Shown here: one piece after another, positions 50,616 through 58,779 of the stretch
Layout: every line of letters starts with the position of its first letter
Numbering within the stretch: the stretch's first letter is position 1
Source: Deltaproteobacteria bacterium
GTDB lineage: Bacteria; Desulfobacterota; Desulfarculia; Desulfarculales; Desulfarculaceae
Assembly (NCBI GenBank): GCA_020444205.1
Contig: JAHLLJ010000005.1
Span: 1-64,000 of the forward strand
Direction: 5' to 3'
DNA length: 64,000 nucleotides
Made by a program: the position numbers and the translations under genes
The notes under the pieces: generated by a model
Databases searched by the model: none
Seen by the model: the letters and a program-made list of their open reading frames with translations, nothing else
What the model was told of the DNA's origin: nothing

Positions 50616-52064
50616 ATGTATAACAAGGCACTCCCCCCTGCCCCCACCCGGGTCTCCCAATACGGCGTTGACCCCAAATGTGTCGTTAAGCGGGGCGCTG
50701 AACTGAAAGATATCGTGGGCGTTCCGCTCAACGATTTGGTCACCGGCCTTCCGCCGGTCATCTTCCCCAGCGGCGACAACGACGTGGCCGTTATCCGCAA
50801 AGAGACCGAGGCGGCCCTGGCCAAGGTGGACATGTCCAAGATCACCCCGGGCAGCACCGTGAATATTTTGGCCTCTCACCACGGCTTCACCTTTTTCGGC
50901 GGCCAGCCTTATGCCGAGATGCTCAGGACCATCAAAGACGTGGTGGAGCAGCGCACCGGGTGCAAGGAAGTGCGTCTGCGCGCCGGCCTGGGCATGCGCT
51001 TCCGCGAGACCGAGGAATACATCAAGGCCCACGGCCTGGACGAGTACTTTAAAGGCAAGGCCCTGGGCATCGCCCCCATCGACGCGGGCATCCCTATCGA
51101 GACCGAGCTGGGCACCCTGTTCGGCCTGCGCAAGGCCTACGACGCCGACTTCATCATCCACGCCCACAACAGCGACGTGCGCGAGGTGCACTTCCACCGC
51201 CAAGTGGACCGGGCGGTCAAGCCTTTTGGCATGAGCTACGCCCGCTGTGAAACTCGCTCCACCTACCACATGAACCTGGGACCCCGGGCGGCCAACTTCG
51301 TGGCCCGCTCCATCTTTGAGTCCGAGTTCGTGCAAAGCAAGTTCGCCTTTGCCTGCTTCCTCACCATGTCTCCGGCCGGAGCCACCGGCGTGGACGCCGA
51401 CGCCGACCTCTACGCCCTCAACGACCGGGTGACCGTGGCCGGCATGCGCGACTATGGCAAGATCATGACCCTGTTCGGGGCCATCGACGAGTGCATCGTG
51501 GTTTTGGACTTCCCCTGCCCGGTGCCCTACGTGTTTGCCTGCGGGGTCATCTACGCCAACATGACCTGCGCCAACCTGGATGTGTTCGACCTTGACTACC
51601 CGCTGCCGCCCTACACCTGGTACACCGAGACCATGTACGACGACAACGGTAAGCCCCTGATCCCCGAGGTCCCGCCGGTCAACCCGGCCATTAAGACCGT
51701 GGTGCATAACTATGCATGGATCGGCTACCCCTCGGTGTTCTTCGCCGAGAAGAGCCCCACCATCGTGGTGGGTAAGGAGCAGGCCGAGTTGTTCGACCGC
51801 GACCCCATGAACCTCAACTACATGAAGCACGCCCTGTTGGCCGACAACCTGGACGGGGCCATGGAGTTCGCCTATCACACCACGGGCACCGACAAGGTGA
51901 TCCTGTTCGACGGCGCGGCCGGCGGCCTCAACGTCAGCAACGCCTTGGCTGAGCATCTCTACAAGGTCGCCCCCGGCGTGATGGAGAGGGTTGAACAAAA
52001 GCTGTTGCCCAAGTGGTTGGCTCAACGCAACGTGGACCCATCGATGTTGGACCAAGTGGCATAA
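50616..52064 (+). CDS. Remote LarA-like (nickel-pincer racemase family, DUF2088) protein, tentative
   Basis: I do not recognise this 482-residue protein with certainty. Its domain order resembles LarA. STVNILASHHGFTFFGG matches the N-terminal Rossmann strand. The block ADFIIHAHNSDVREVHFHRQ, followed by VDRAVKPFG, lines up with the LarA segment carrying His174 and the cofactor-tethering Lys184. A later His (TYHMNLGPRAANF) lines up with His200. The C-terminal LDGAMEFAYHTTGTDKVILF resembles the LarA C-terminal strand-helix. The catalytic His108 position appears absent, so lactate racemisation is not expected. It starts at ATG 50616 and is followed by a QPRT-like gene with a 1-base overlap. Confidence 0.5.
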   Translation: MYNKALPPAPTRVSQYGVDPKCVVKRGAELKDIVGVPLNDLVTGLPPVIFPSGDNDVAVIRKETEAALAKVDMSKITPGSTVNILASHHGFTFFGGQPYAEMLRTIKDVVEQRTGCKEVRLRAGLGMRFRETEEYIKAHGLDEYFKGKALGIAPIDAGIPIETELGTLFGLRKAYDADFIIHAHNSDVREVHFHRQVDRAVKPFGMSYARCETRSTYHMNLGPRAANFVARSIFESEFVQSKFAFACFLTMSPAGATGVDADADLYALNDRVTVAGMRDYGKIMTLFGAIDECIVVLDFPCPVPYVFACGVIYANMTCANLDVFDLDYPLPPYTWYTETMYDDNGKPLIPEVPPVNPAIKTVVHNYAWIGYPSVFFAEKSPTIVVGKEQAELFDRDPMNLNYMKHALLADNLDGAMEFAYHTTGTDKVILFDGAAGGLNVSNALAEHLYKVAPGVMERVEQKLLPKWLAQRNVDPSMLDQVA

Positions 52065-52900
52065 TGAACCTTTGTGCGCCCGCAACCTCCGTGAACTGGT
52101 GGCCGCCGGATATTCGGCAACGGATATTCGACGGTCACCAGTGTCGTTTGGTGCGCGCGCATATCACCGCTGAAAAGGCTGGAGTGCTCAGCGGCATCAA
52201 GCGTGCCGCCGAGGTGGCGGCCAACACCAGGGTGAGCTTCGACTCATCCCTGGCTGATGGTCAGGAGGTGGCCGCCGGGCAGGTAGTCGCCACCCTGACC
52301 GGAACCCCTTTTTACATCGTCAGAGCCGAAGACCTCCTCTTGGGAGAGTTGTCCAAGACCTCGGGCATAGCCACCCAGGCCCGCCAAGCCCTTGAAGGGG
52401 CCAACGGCCACTTCATCGTGGTATGCGGAGCCTTTAAAAAAATGCCCCACGCCATCAAGGACCAGATCCGCCAGGCCGTAGCCCACGGCGGATTGCGCAT
52501 GCGCATGGCCCCCCACCCTTTTGTGTACGTGGACAAAAACTACGTGCGCATCTTGGGCGGCGTGGCTAAGGCCATGCAGGCGGTGGCTCCCCTGGAGCGC
52601 CCGGTGGTCATCCAGTTGCGCGGCGAGTTGGAGCCTATCGCACAGGAGGCGATCACCGCCGCCCGTATGGGCGCGGCCACCCTGATGGTGGACACCGGCG
52701 AGTTGGACGACTTGGAAGCCGTCTCCACCGCCCTTCGCGGCGAGGGCCTGCGCGAAAAGGTCAAACTGGCCTTTGCGGGCAACCTTAGCCTGGAAGACTT
52801 GCCGGGGCTTTCCGGGCACGACGTGGACGCGGTGGATATCGGCTACAGCGTGGTGGATGCCCCGTGCCTGCCCATGCGCTTTGACGTGATCGAGGACTAA
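52064..52900 (+). CDS. QPRT-like (quinolinate phosphoribosyltransferase/ModD-type) protein
   Basis: The 278-residue protein matches the plan of nicotinate-nucleotide pyrophosphorylase/ModD: an N-terminal alpha/beta sandwich and a TIM-like barrel. The blocks LLGELSKTSGIATQARQALEGA, LMVDTGELDDL and DAVDIGYSVVDAPCLPM can be seen. Classical QPRT uses quinolinate plus PRPP to make nicotinate mononucleotide; the arginine- and lysine-rich quinolinate site cannot be verified by eye. Its ATG overlaps the preceding stop as TAATG, so it is translationally coupled to the LarA-like gene. Its presence may relate to a nicotinate-derived cofactor, but that is conjecture. Confidence 0.6.
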   Translation: MNLCAPATSVNWWPPDIRQRIFDGHQCRLVRAHITAEKAGVLSGIKRAAEVAANTRVSFDSSLADGQEVAAGQVVATLTGTPFYIVRAEDLLLGELSKTSGIATQARQALEGANGHFIVVCGAFKKMPHAIKDQIRQAVAHGGLRMRMAPHPFVYVDKNYVRILGGVAKAMQAVAPLERPVVIQLRGELEPIAQEAITAARMGAATLMVDTGELDDLEAVSTALRGEGLREKVKLAFAGNLSLEDLPGLSGHDVDAVDIGYSVVDAPCLPMRFDVIED

Positions 52901-52910
52901 GCGAGCGGTC

Positions 52911-53804
52911 ATGCAGTACCGTCTTCTTGAAAAGACCGAAATCTGGATAACTCCCCTGCGCCTGCACGAGGCTGATTTGGCCGCCTGTGCCCAAGCGGCG
53001 GGCGAAGTCTTGGGCCTCACCCCCGAGCAGATAATGGTCACCGACGCTCAAACCGAGCATCTGGTATTCGACGTGCTCACTCCCACTGTGGAGGCCAGGC
53101 AGATCGTGGCCCGCAAGGGCGCCTTGCTGGATGCTCTGAGCCGGGTGCCGGGCGTGGAGATCAACGAAAACACCGAAGTTCATTCAGACGGCATCCTGGG
53201 CATGATCAGCCTGGGGACGGACGAGGGGCGCGAAGTTCTGGAGCGCACCGAAAAGCTCCAGGCCCAGCTAAAAGAACGCCTGGCCCGCAGGGCCAAGGTG
53301 TTTCCCACCGGCACCGAGGTAATCAACGGCCAGATCAAGGACACCAACACCCCATTCCTGGTGCAGGAACTGGAGACCATGGGCTTCACCGTGGCCACCT
53401 CTCCTCCCCTGCCCGACCAGCTCAACCGCATCGCCAACTCCCTGCGCAACGCGGTGGAAGAAGGATACGGCCTGGTCATCACCACCGGAGGGGTGGGGGC
53501 CGAGGGCAAGGATCAGACCGTGGAAGCTCTCTTGGCCCTGGACCCCGAAGCGGCCACACCTTACGTGCTCAAGTTTACCAAGGGCCAAGGCCGCCACGCC
53601 AAGGACGGCGTGCGCCTGGGGGTGGGCCGCTTGGGCCAATGCATCATGGTCACCCTACCTGGGCCCAATGATGAGGTGCGTTTGACCTGGCCGGTGCTCA
53701 GCCAAGGGCTTAGCGAAAACTGGCCCAAGGAGCGCCTGGCCGCTCACCTGGCCGATGCCCTACGCCAAAAGTTTCTGGATCATCAACCGCATCACGCCCA
53801 CTGA
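52911..53804 (+). CDS. MoCF/CinA-like molybdopterin-binding domain protein
   Basis: The 297-residue protein has a C-terminal MoCF_biosynth domain (KVFPTGTEVINGQIKDTNTP, then LVITTGGVGAEGKDQT) of the type found in CinA and MoeA. The N-terminal region of about 120 residues is unassigned (beginning MQYRLLEKTEIWITPLRL). CinA-type domains bind molybdopterin or pyridine-nucleotide-like substrates. Adjacent genes are QPRT-like (10 bases upstream) and an MhpD-like hydratase downstream, and a pterin-dependent aldehyde oxidoreductase lies 1 kb further. So a pterin-linked or nucleotide-linked role is plausible. Confidence 0.75.
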   Translation: MQYRLLEKTEIWITPLRLHEADLAACAQAAGEVLGLTPEQIMVTDAQTEHLVFDVLTPTVEARQIVARKGALLDALSRVPGVEINENTEVHSDGILGMISLGTDEGREVLERTEKLQAQLKERLARRAKVFPTGTEVINGQIKDTNTPFLVQELETMGFTVATSPPLPDQLNRIANSLRNAVEEGYGLVITTGGVGAEGKDQTVEALLALDPEAATPYVLKFTKGQGRHAKDGVRLGVGRLGQCIMVTLPGPNDEVRLTWPVLSQGLSENWPKERLAAHLADALRQKFLDHQPHHAH

Positions 53805-53832
53805 TCAGCGGCCTGAGCGGGGAGGAATAATA

Positions 53833-54618
53833 ATGAGTTTGAGCCAAGAACAACTATCCCAAGCCGCTCAGAGTCTTTTCCAGGCGTCTCGGGACCTGAA
53901 GCCCATTGCCGCGCTTACCGAAACCTTCCCGGGCATCACCGTGGAAGAGGCCTATCAAATTCAGACCACCAACATAGACGCCCGCATAAAGGCGGGGGCC
54001 CGCGTGGTGGGTAAAAAGATCGGCCTGACCAGCCCGGCCATGCAGCAGATGTTGGGGGTTGGCGAGCCTGACTACGGCATGCTCCTGGACGACATGCTGC
54101 TCTACCAGGGCGTGGACTTTGATACCACCATCTTGTTGCAGCCCCGTATCGAAGGCGAGATCGCCTTTGTCATGAGCCAGGACATCATGGGCCCGGTGAC
54201 CCCGGCGGAAGTGGCCATGGCCACCGCCGGAGTTACCCCCGCCCTGGAGATCATCGACAGCCGGGTCAAGGATTGGAAGATCAAAATTCAGGACACCGTG
54301 GCAGACAACGCTTCAGCGGCCGCCTTTGTCATCGGAGCCACCCTGGTGCCCCTGGGTTCCATGGACCTGCGCCATGTGGGCTTCGTGCTCACCAAGAACG
54401 GCCAGTTGGCCGGCACCGGCGCCGGGGCTGCGGTATTGGGCAGCCCGATTCAGTCGGTGGCCTGGCTCATCAACAAGATGGGCGAAATGGGCGTGGGCGT
54501 AAAAGCCGGCGAGATCATCCTTTCCGGCGCCGCTTCCGCCGCGGTGGATGTGGCCCCTGGCGATTCCATTCACCTGGTGGTGGATCGTTTGGGCGAGGTA
54601 GGTTGCCGTTTCGCCTAG
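53833..54618 (+). CDS. 2-keto-4-pentenoate hydratase/4-oxalocrotonate decarboxylase-like (MhpD family)
   Basis: The 261-residue protein starts at ATG 53833 with GGAGG 7 bases upstream. It has the MhpD-type blocks KIGLTSPAMQQMLGV, metal-binding IEGEIAFVMSQD and ALEIIDSRVKDW. The family hydrates 2-hydroxypentadienoate to 4-hydroxy-2-oxovalerate or decarboxylates 4-oxalocrotonate in meta-cleavage pathways. No ring-cleaving dioxygenase is seen, so the substrate here is open. The frame is open upstream to 53755, overlapping the preceding gene, but the RBS decides for 53833. Confidence 0.85.
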   Translation: MSLSQEQLSQAAQSLFQASRDLKPIAALTETFPGITVEEAYQIQTTNIDARIKAGARVVGKKIGLTSPAMQQMLGVGEPDYGMLLDDMLLYQGVDFDTTILLQPRIEGEIAFVMSQDIMGPVTPAEVAMATAGVTPALEIIDSRVKDWKIKIQDTVADNASAAAFVIGATLVPLGSMDLRHVGFVLTKNGQLAGTGAGAAVLGSPIQSVAWLINKMGEMGVGVKAGEIILSGAASAAVDVAPGDSIHLVVDRLGEVGCRFA

Positions 54619-54637
54619 GCCCTGAGGAGAAGATTTA

Positions 54638-54688
54638 ATGCCTGCGGACATTTTCATTCCAAACCCAAGGGTATTGCGACTGACATAG
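54638..54688 (+). CDS. Possible 16-residue leader peptide before the aldehyde oxidoreductase
   Basis: ATG 54638 is preceded by GAGGAGA (54624-54630) and opens a 16-codon frame (MPADIFIPNPRVLRLT) ending TAG at 54686-54688. It lies in the 141-base gap between the hydratase and aldehyde oxidoreductase genes and is followed by an imperfect hairpin. It may be a leader peptide or simply a decayed gene start. The gap holds nothing else that I recognise. Confidence 0.3.
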   Translation: MPADIFIPNPRVLRLT

Positions 54689-54703
54689 TTTCATCACCAG
54701 ATT

Positions 54704-54748
54704 TTTAGCCTGCCCAGCTGCCTTAAGGGTAAAAAGCTGCGCCTAAAA
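54704..54748 (+). promoter_or_regulatory. Imperfect hairpin in the leader of the aldehyde oxidoreductase gene
   Basis: TTTTAGCCTGCCCAGCT is largely complementary to AGCTGCGCCTAAAA with a short internal mismatch, giving a stem of about 13 pairs. It ends just before the AAAAGG ribosome-binding site of the gene starting at 54760, so it could affect access to that site. The pairing is not perfect. Confidence 0.4.
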
Positions 54749-54759
54749 GGAAGTGAACA

Positions 54760-56616
54760 TTGAGTTTCACATTAGGAAATATCCTCCACGTAGACCTTAC
54801 CCAGGGAAGCATCCGAACCGAACCCGCCGACGAACAGGTGTTGCGCGGATACATGGGCGGCTGTGGTTATGGCGCCTACGTTCTGGCCCAGACCCTGCCC
54901 AATCCTCCCGAACCTCTGGACCCGGCCAGCCCCCTGGTATTCAGTTGCGGACCCATCACCGGGACCGCTGTGCCCACCTCGGGACGCCACACCGTGGTGG
55001 CCCGTTCTCCGCTCACCGGCATCTGGGGCGAGGCCTCCATCGGCGGCTCCTGGGGCCGCGAGCTGCGCCGCGCGGGTTACTTGAGCATAGTCATTACCGG
55101 TAAGGCTCCCAGGCCCACCTACCTGTGGATAACCAATGACGGCGTGGAACTGCGTAGCGCTGAAAAGGTCTGGGGCCAAGAGTGCGAGGAAAGCGACACC
55201 CTGCTCAAGGCCGAGACCGACCCCAAGGCGGTGGTCTCCACCATAGGCCCGGCGGGCGAGCGCATGATCCCGGTGTCGGGCATCTTCAGCGACGGCGAGC
55301 ACGCCAGGGTGGCGGCCCGCTGCGGCCTGGGCGCGGTGGCCGGCTCCAAGAACTTAAAGGCCATTGTGGTTCGCGGCACCCAGACCGTACCGGTGCATGA
55401 CTCCGCCGCGTTAAAGGCCATAACCAAGCCCCTGCTCGATACCTACCGCGTCTTGGCCAAGGGCCTGGGCGGCTACGGCACTCCCAACCTGGTGCACCCC
55501 TGCGCGGACGTAGGCACCATGCCCTTCCAGAACTGGCGCAAGGGCAAATGGGAAGGCGCGGAAAAAATAAACGGCGAAGAGCTGAAGCAGCGCTTTTCCA
55601 AAGGCAACTTCCGCTGCGCCGGATGCCCCATCGGCTGCGGCCGCAAGATCGAGCTGGACGGCAAGATCATCGGTGGGCCCGAGTATGAGACCTTGGCCCT
55701 GTTCGGCGGCGGCTGCCTCATAGACGACCTTGAGGCCCTGTGCCGCCTCAACCGCCGCTGCAACCAGTTGGGCATCGACACCATGGAGGCGGGTTCGCTT
55801 ATCGGCCTATCCATGGAGCTCTACGAAAAAGGCATCATCGACAAGGAAGATACCGGCGGCCTGGAGCTCAACTGGGGCAGCGTGCCCGCGGCCACCGAAT
55901 TGGTGGAGCAGATGGGCAAGGGTGAAGGCCTGGGTGCCCTTCTGGGTCAAGGCATGAACACGGTGGTTCAAAAGCTGGGCGGCCTGGCCTCGGAGTACGC
56001 GGTGCAGGTCAAGGGCATGGCCTCGGCGGCCCACGATCCCAGGGCCTACAACAGCATCGCCGTGGGCTATGCCACCTCCAACCGGGGCGCCTGCCACTTG
56101 CAGGGATTCAGCCACGTTTTCGAGCGCAACGTTTCCATGCCCGAGTGGGGCCTCAATGAGCCGGCCGACCGCCTGGACCCCGAGGGCAAGCCCCTTTTGG
56201 TTATGCGGGCCCAGGACCTTATGTGCTTGTTCGATTCGGTGGCCATGTGCAAGTTCTCCCTGTTCGCCGGGGTCAACCCCGGCATCATGACCGGATGGAT
56301 CAACGCCATCACCGGATGGGACATGACCTCGCAAGAGCTTATGAAAAGCGGGGAGCGCATCTTCAATCTCAAGCGGCTCTACAACAACCATCTGGGCATA
56401 AGCCGCAAGGACGACACCTTGCCCGGACGCTTTCTTACCCATAAACGCGGCGAGGGGGGCACGGTAAAGAGCCTGCCGCCGCTCAACCTGATGCTTAGCG
56501 ATTACTACGAACTGCGCGGCTGGAGTGAGGAAGGCATACCCCAGCCCGAAAAAGTGACTGAACTGGGCTTGGAGCAGTGGGACCTGCCCCGTAAGGCCAA
56601 AGTTGCTTTCGGATAA
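54760..56616 (+). CDS. Tungsten/molybdenum aldehyde:ferredoxin oxidoreductase
   Basis: The 618-residue protein starts at TTG 54760 (AAGGAAG upstream). It has the AOR fold blocks GYMGGCGYGAYV near the N-terminus, SGRHTVVARSPLTG, and the [4Fe-4S] site CAGCPIGCGRKI with a later Cys (DLMCLFDSVAMC region). The pterin-binding region GFSHVFER follows. It oxidises aldehydes to acids with ferredoxin, or reduces acids in the reverse direction, in the cytosol. It sits upstream of the ABC transporter and in the same run as a ferredoxin and an iron alcohol dehydrogenase, which would complete an acid-aldehyde-alcohol interconversion. Confidence 0.93.
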   Translation: MSFTLGNILHVDLTQGSIRTEPADEQVLRGYMGGCGYGAYVLAQTLPNPPEPLDPASPLVFSCGPITGTAVPTSGRHTVVARSPLTGIWGEASIGGSWGRELRRAGYLSIVITGKAPRPTYLWITNDGVELRSAEKVWGQECEESDTLLKAETDPKAVVSTIGPAGERMIPVSGIFSDGEHARVAARCGLGAVAGSKNLKAIVVRGTQTVPVHDSAALKAITKPLLDTYRVLAKGLGGYGTPNLVHPCADVGTMPFQNWRKGKWEGAEKINGEELKQRFSKGNFRCAGCPIGCGRKIELDGKIIGGPEYETLALFGGGCLIDDLEALCRLNRRCNQLGIDTMEAGSLIGLSMELYEKGIIDKEDTGGLELNWGSVPAATELVEQMGKGEGLGALLGQGMNTVVQKLGGLASEYAVQVKGMASAAHDPRAYNSIAVGYATSNRGACHLQGFSHVFERNVSMPEWGLNEPADRLDPEGKPLLVMRAQDLMCLFDSVAMCKFSLFAGVNPGIMTGWINAITGWDMTSQELMKSGERIFNLKRLYNNHLGISRKDDTLPGRFLTHKRGEGGTVKSLPPLNLMLSDYYELRGWSEEGIPQPEKVTELGLEQWDLPRKAKVAFG

Positions 56617-56750
56617 AAATTAGTTAGCGGGATAACTGGGGGGACAAATAGTGAGTGAGCGCTCGCCTGATTACAGAAAACAAAGGTGGGAGCTCCACTA
56701 CGGACATGGAGACATGTCTATTCACCATCTACATCGAGGGAGAGGAATTC

Positions 56751-57983
56751 ATGTTCAAAGTAGGAGCAAAAATCACATCCGCCCTGTTTAGCATTTGCCT
56801 CTTGATTGCCGGTTTGTTGCTGCTGGGCCCGGCATCGGCCCAGGCCGGCGCGCCTGACGAAATTCTTATTGGAACCACGGTTAGCGAGTCCGGCTACATG
56901 GCCGAAGACAGCATTCCGTCTTTTAAGGGTCGCAAGTTGGCCGTGGATCTAGTGAACAAGGACGGAGGCCTGTTCCTGTCCAAGTTCAACAAAAAGGTGC
57001 CCGTGAAGCTGGTCTACTACGATGACAAGAGCGAGCCCTCGGCCGCGGTGCGCAGCTTCCAGCGCCTGGCCAACATGGACAAGGTCGACTTCTTCCTGTC
57101 CGCCCACGGCTCCACCCTGTCCTTCGCGGTGGCCAAGATCGCCGAAACCTCCAAGATTCCCATGACCATCTACGCTGGTTACGCCAACAAGATTTGGACC
57201 CAGGGCTACAAGTACATCTTCAACGTTGGCCCCACCGCCTCCCAGTACTGCGAGGCTTTCGTGAACCTGGTCAAGAGCCTTCCGGACAAGCCCAAGGTGG
57301 GCCTGATCCACGAAGACGGCCTGTGGGCCAAGGCGGTTTCCGGCGCCATGGCCAAGATGGGCAAGGCAGCAGGCGTGCAGATCGACGTTGTGGACGTCTA
57401 CCCTTCCGACAGCAAGGACGTGAGCTCCTCGGTCAACAAGGTCATCGCCGAGGGCTACCCCATCATCGGCACCGTCAGCCACGTGCGCAACGACCTGCTG
57501 GTTACCCGCACCATCCTGGAGATGGGCGTGACAAACAAGTTCAGGATGATCTACGTGCAGACCGCCACCGGCTACCCCTCTTTTGCCCAGAAGTTCAAGC
57601 CTGAGCAGATTCAGGGCATCGTGGGCACCAGCGTGTGGGCCTCCAGCATCAAGACCTACTTCAACTCCGAGTTCCAGAAGGCCTACAAAAAGGCCTACGG
57701 CGAGGAGCCCAGCTGGGTTTCGGCCATCGGCTTTGCCGGTGCCCAGGCCATGCTGGAAGCCATCAAGGAAGCCGGCACCAACGACCGCGAGGCGGTACGT
57801 CAGGCTTTCGTGAGCAAGGACATCAAGACAATCATCGGCGACCTGAAGTTCAAAAAAGACGGCACCTCCAACGGCAGCGCCCTGGTTTGCCCCCAGATGC
57901 AGGGCGGCATCCCCGAGGTGGTCTACCCGGCCGATTTCGCCACCAAGAAGCTGATCTACCCCCAACCGACCTACAAGAAATAA
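56751..57983 (+). CDS. Branched-chain-amino-acid-type ABC transporter periplasmic binding protein
   Basis: The 410-residue protein has a signal peptide (FSICLLIAGLLLLGPASAQA) followed by a periplasmic-binding-protein fold I domain (ILIGTTVSESGYM, then KRKLAV-like LVNKDGGLFLSK and SAHGSTLSFAVAKIAE). It belongs to the LivJ/LivK-like group, whose members bind amino acids, amides or aromatic acids. The ATG at 56751 with GGGAGAGG upstream was chosen over an earlier start at 56655. A strong hairpin follows, before the ATPase genes. It probably binds an aromatic or branched acid, in line with its neighbours. Confidence 0.92.
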   Translation: MFKVGAKITSALFSICLLIAGLLLLGPASAQAGAPDEILIGTTVSESGYMAEDSIPSFKGRKLAVDLVNKDGGLFLSKFNKKVPVKLVYYDDKSEPSAAVRSFQRLANMDKVDFFLSAHGSTLSFAVAKIAETSKIPMTIYAGYANKIWTQGYKYIFNVGPTASQYCEAFVNLVKSLPDKPKVGLIHEDGLWAKAVSGAMAKMGKAAGVQIDVVDVYPSDSKDVSSSVNKVIAEGYPIIGTVSHVRNDLLVTRTILEMGVTNKFRMIYVQTATGYPSFAQKFKPEQIQGIVGTSVWASSIKTYFNSEFQKAYKKAYGEEPSWVSAIGFAGAQAMLEAIKEAGTNDREAVRQAFVSKDIKTIIGDLKFKKDGTSNGSALVCPQMQGGIPEVVYPADFATKKLIYPQPTYKK

Positions 57984-57991
57984 GGCTCCCT

Positions 57992-58028
57992 AGGGGGAGG
58001 AGGTCATTCCTCCTCCCCCTTAATCTTT
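57992..58028 (+). terminator. Attenuator-type hairpin between binding-protein and livG genes
   Basis: A perfect 11-bp stem (GGGGGAGGAGG, 57993-58003, with CCTCCTCCCCC, 58009-58019; a further A-T pair at the base) has loop TCATT and is followed by TTAATCTTTCT. It could reduce transcription into the ATPase and permease genes and keep the binding protein in excess. Confidence 0.7.
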
Positions 58029-58048
58029 CTCCCAAGGGATTTATCGCC

Positions 58049-58777
58049 ATGCTTGAAGTTAAACAAGTTAGCAAGTACTTCGGCGGGGTCCAGGCGGTGG
58101 AAAATGTGAGCCTTGCGGTTGATCAAGGAGAGATCGTGGGGCTCATAGGCCCCAACGGTTCGGGGAAGACCACCCTGTTCAATTTGATTACTCGCATCTA
58201 CCCCCTGACGGCAGGCGACATCTATTTTCAAGGCAAGCTCATCAACAAGATGAGCCCCTCGGACGTATGTCACCTGGGCATCTCCCGCACCCACCAGATA
58301 CCCCGGCCCTTCCACAGCCTTAGCGTGCGCCAAAACGTGAGTCTGGCCTATCTCTACGGCCGCAAGGACTCAGGAGACCGCGCCAAGGCCAACAGCGAGG
58401 CCGAGCGCCTATTGGACTTGGTGGGACTGAAGGAATACGCCCAAAACCCGGCGTCGCAACTCAACGACGTGCAATGCAAGGTCTTGGAGTTGGCCCGTTC
58501 CCTGGCCACCGATCCCAAGCTTTTGCTCTTGGACGAGATTTTGGCCGGCCTCAACCCCGCCGAGCTCTCGTTTTTCCAGGATTTGATTCTCAAGATCCGC
58601 TCGGAGCTGGGGATCACCGTTTTCTGGTGTGAGCATATTATGCGCGTGTTGATGAAAACCGTGGACCGGGTGGTCTGCCTGGATTATGGCCGCAAGGTCT
58701 GCGAGGGCTCGCCCTCGGAGGTGGCCAACAACCCCGAGGTTATCGAGTGTTACCTGGGCAAGGCAGCGGGTGAATAA
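58049..58777 (+). CDS. livG: LivG-type ABC transporter ATPase
   Basis: The 242-residue ATPase starts at ATG 58049 and has Walker A IGPNGSGKTTL, and Walker B LLLLDEILAGLNPAE. The C-terminal half has the EHIMRVLMKTVDRVV pattern of LivG. The ABC signature segment is unusual (ASQLNDVQCKVLELARSL, with LNDVQ where LSGGQ is expected). Asparagine and aspartate replace Ser-Gly, yet the rest of the ATPase is intact; this may affect activity. It is followed by livF 2 bases later. Confidence 0.88.
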   Translation: MLEVKQVSKYFGGVQAVENVSLAVDQGEIVGLIGPNGSGKTTLFNLITRIYPLTAGDIYFQGKLINKMSPSDVCHLGISRTHQIPRPFHSLSVRQNVSLAYLYGRKDSGDRAKANSEAERLLDLVGLKEYAQNPASQLNDVQCKVLELARSLATDPKLLLLDEILAGLNPAELSFFQDLILKIRSELGITVFWCEHIMRVLMKTVDRVVCLDYGRKVCEGSPSEVANNPEVIECYLGKAAGE

Positions 58778-58779
58778 AA

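Noticed and set aside
50616-52064. Calling this gene lactate racemase (larA)
   Set aside because: Similarity is remote and judged by eye; one catalytic His position seems missing and larB, larC and larE are not seen.
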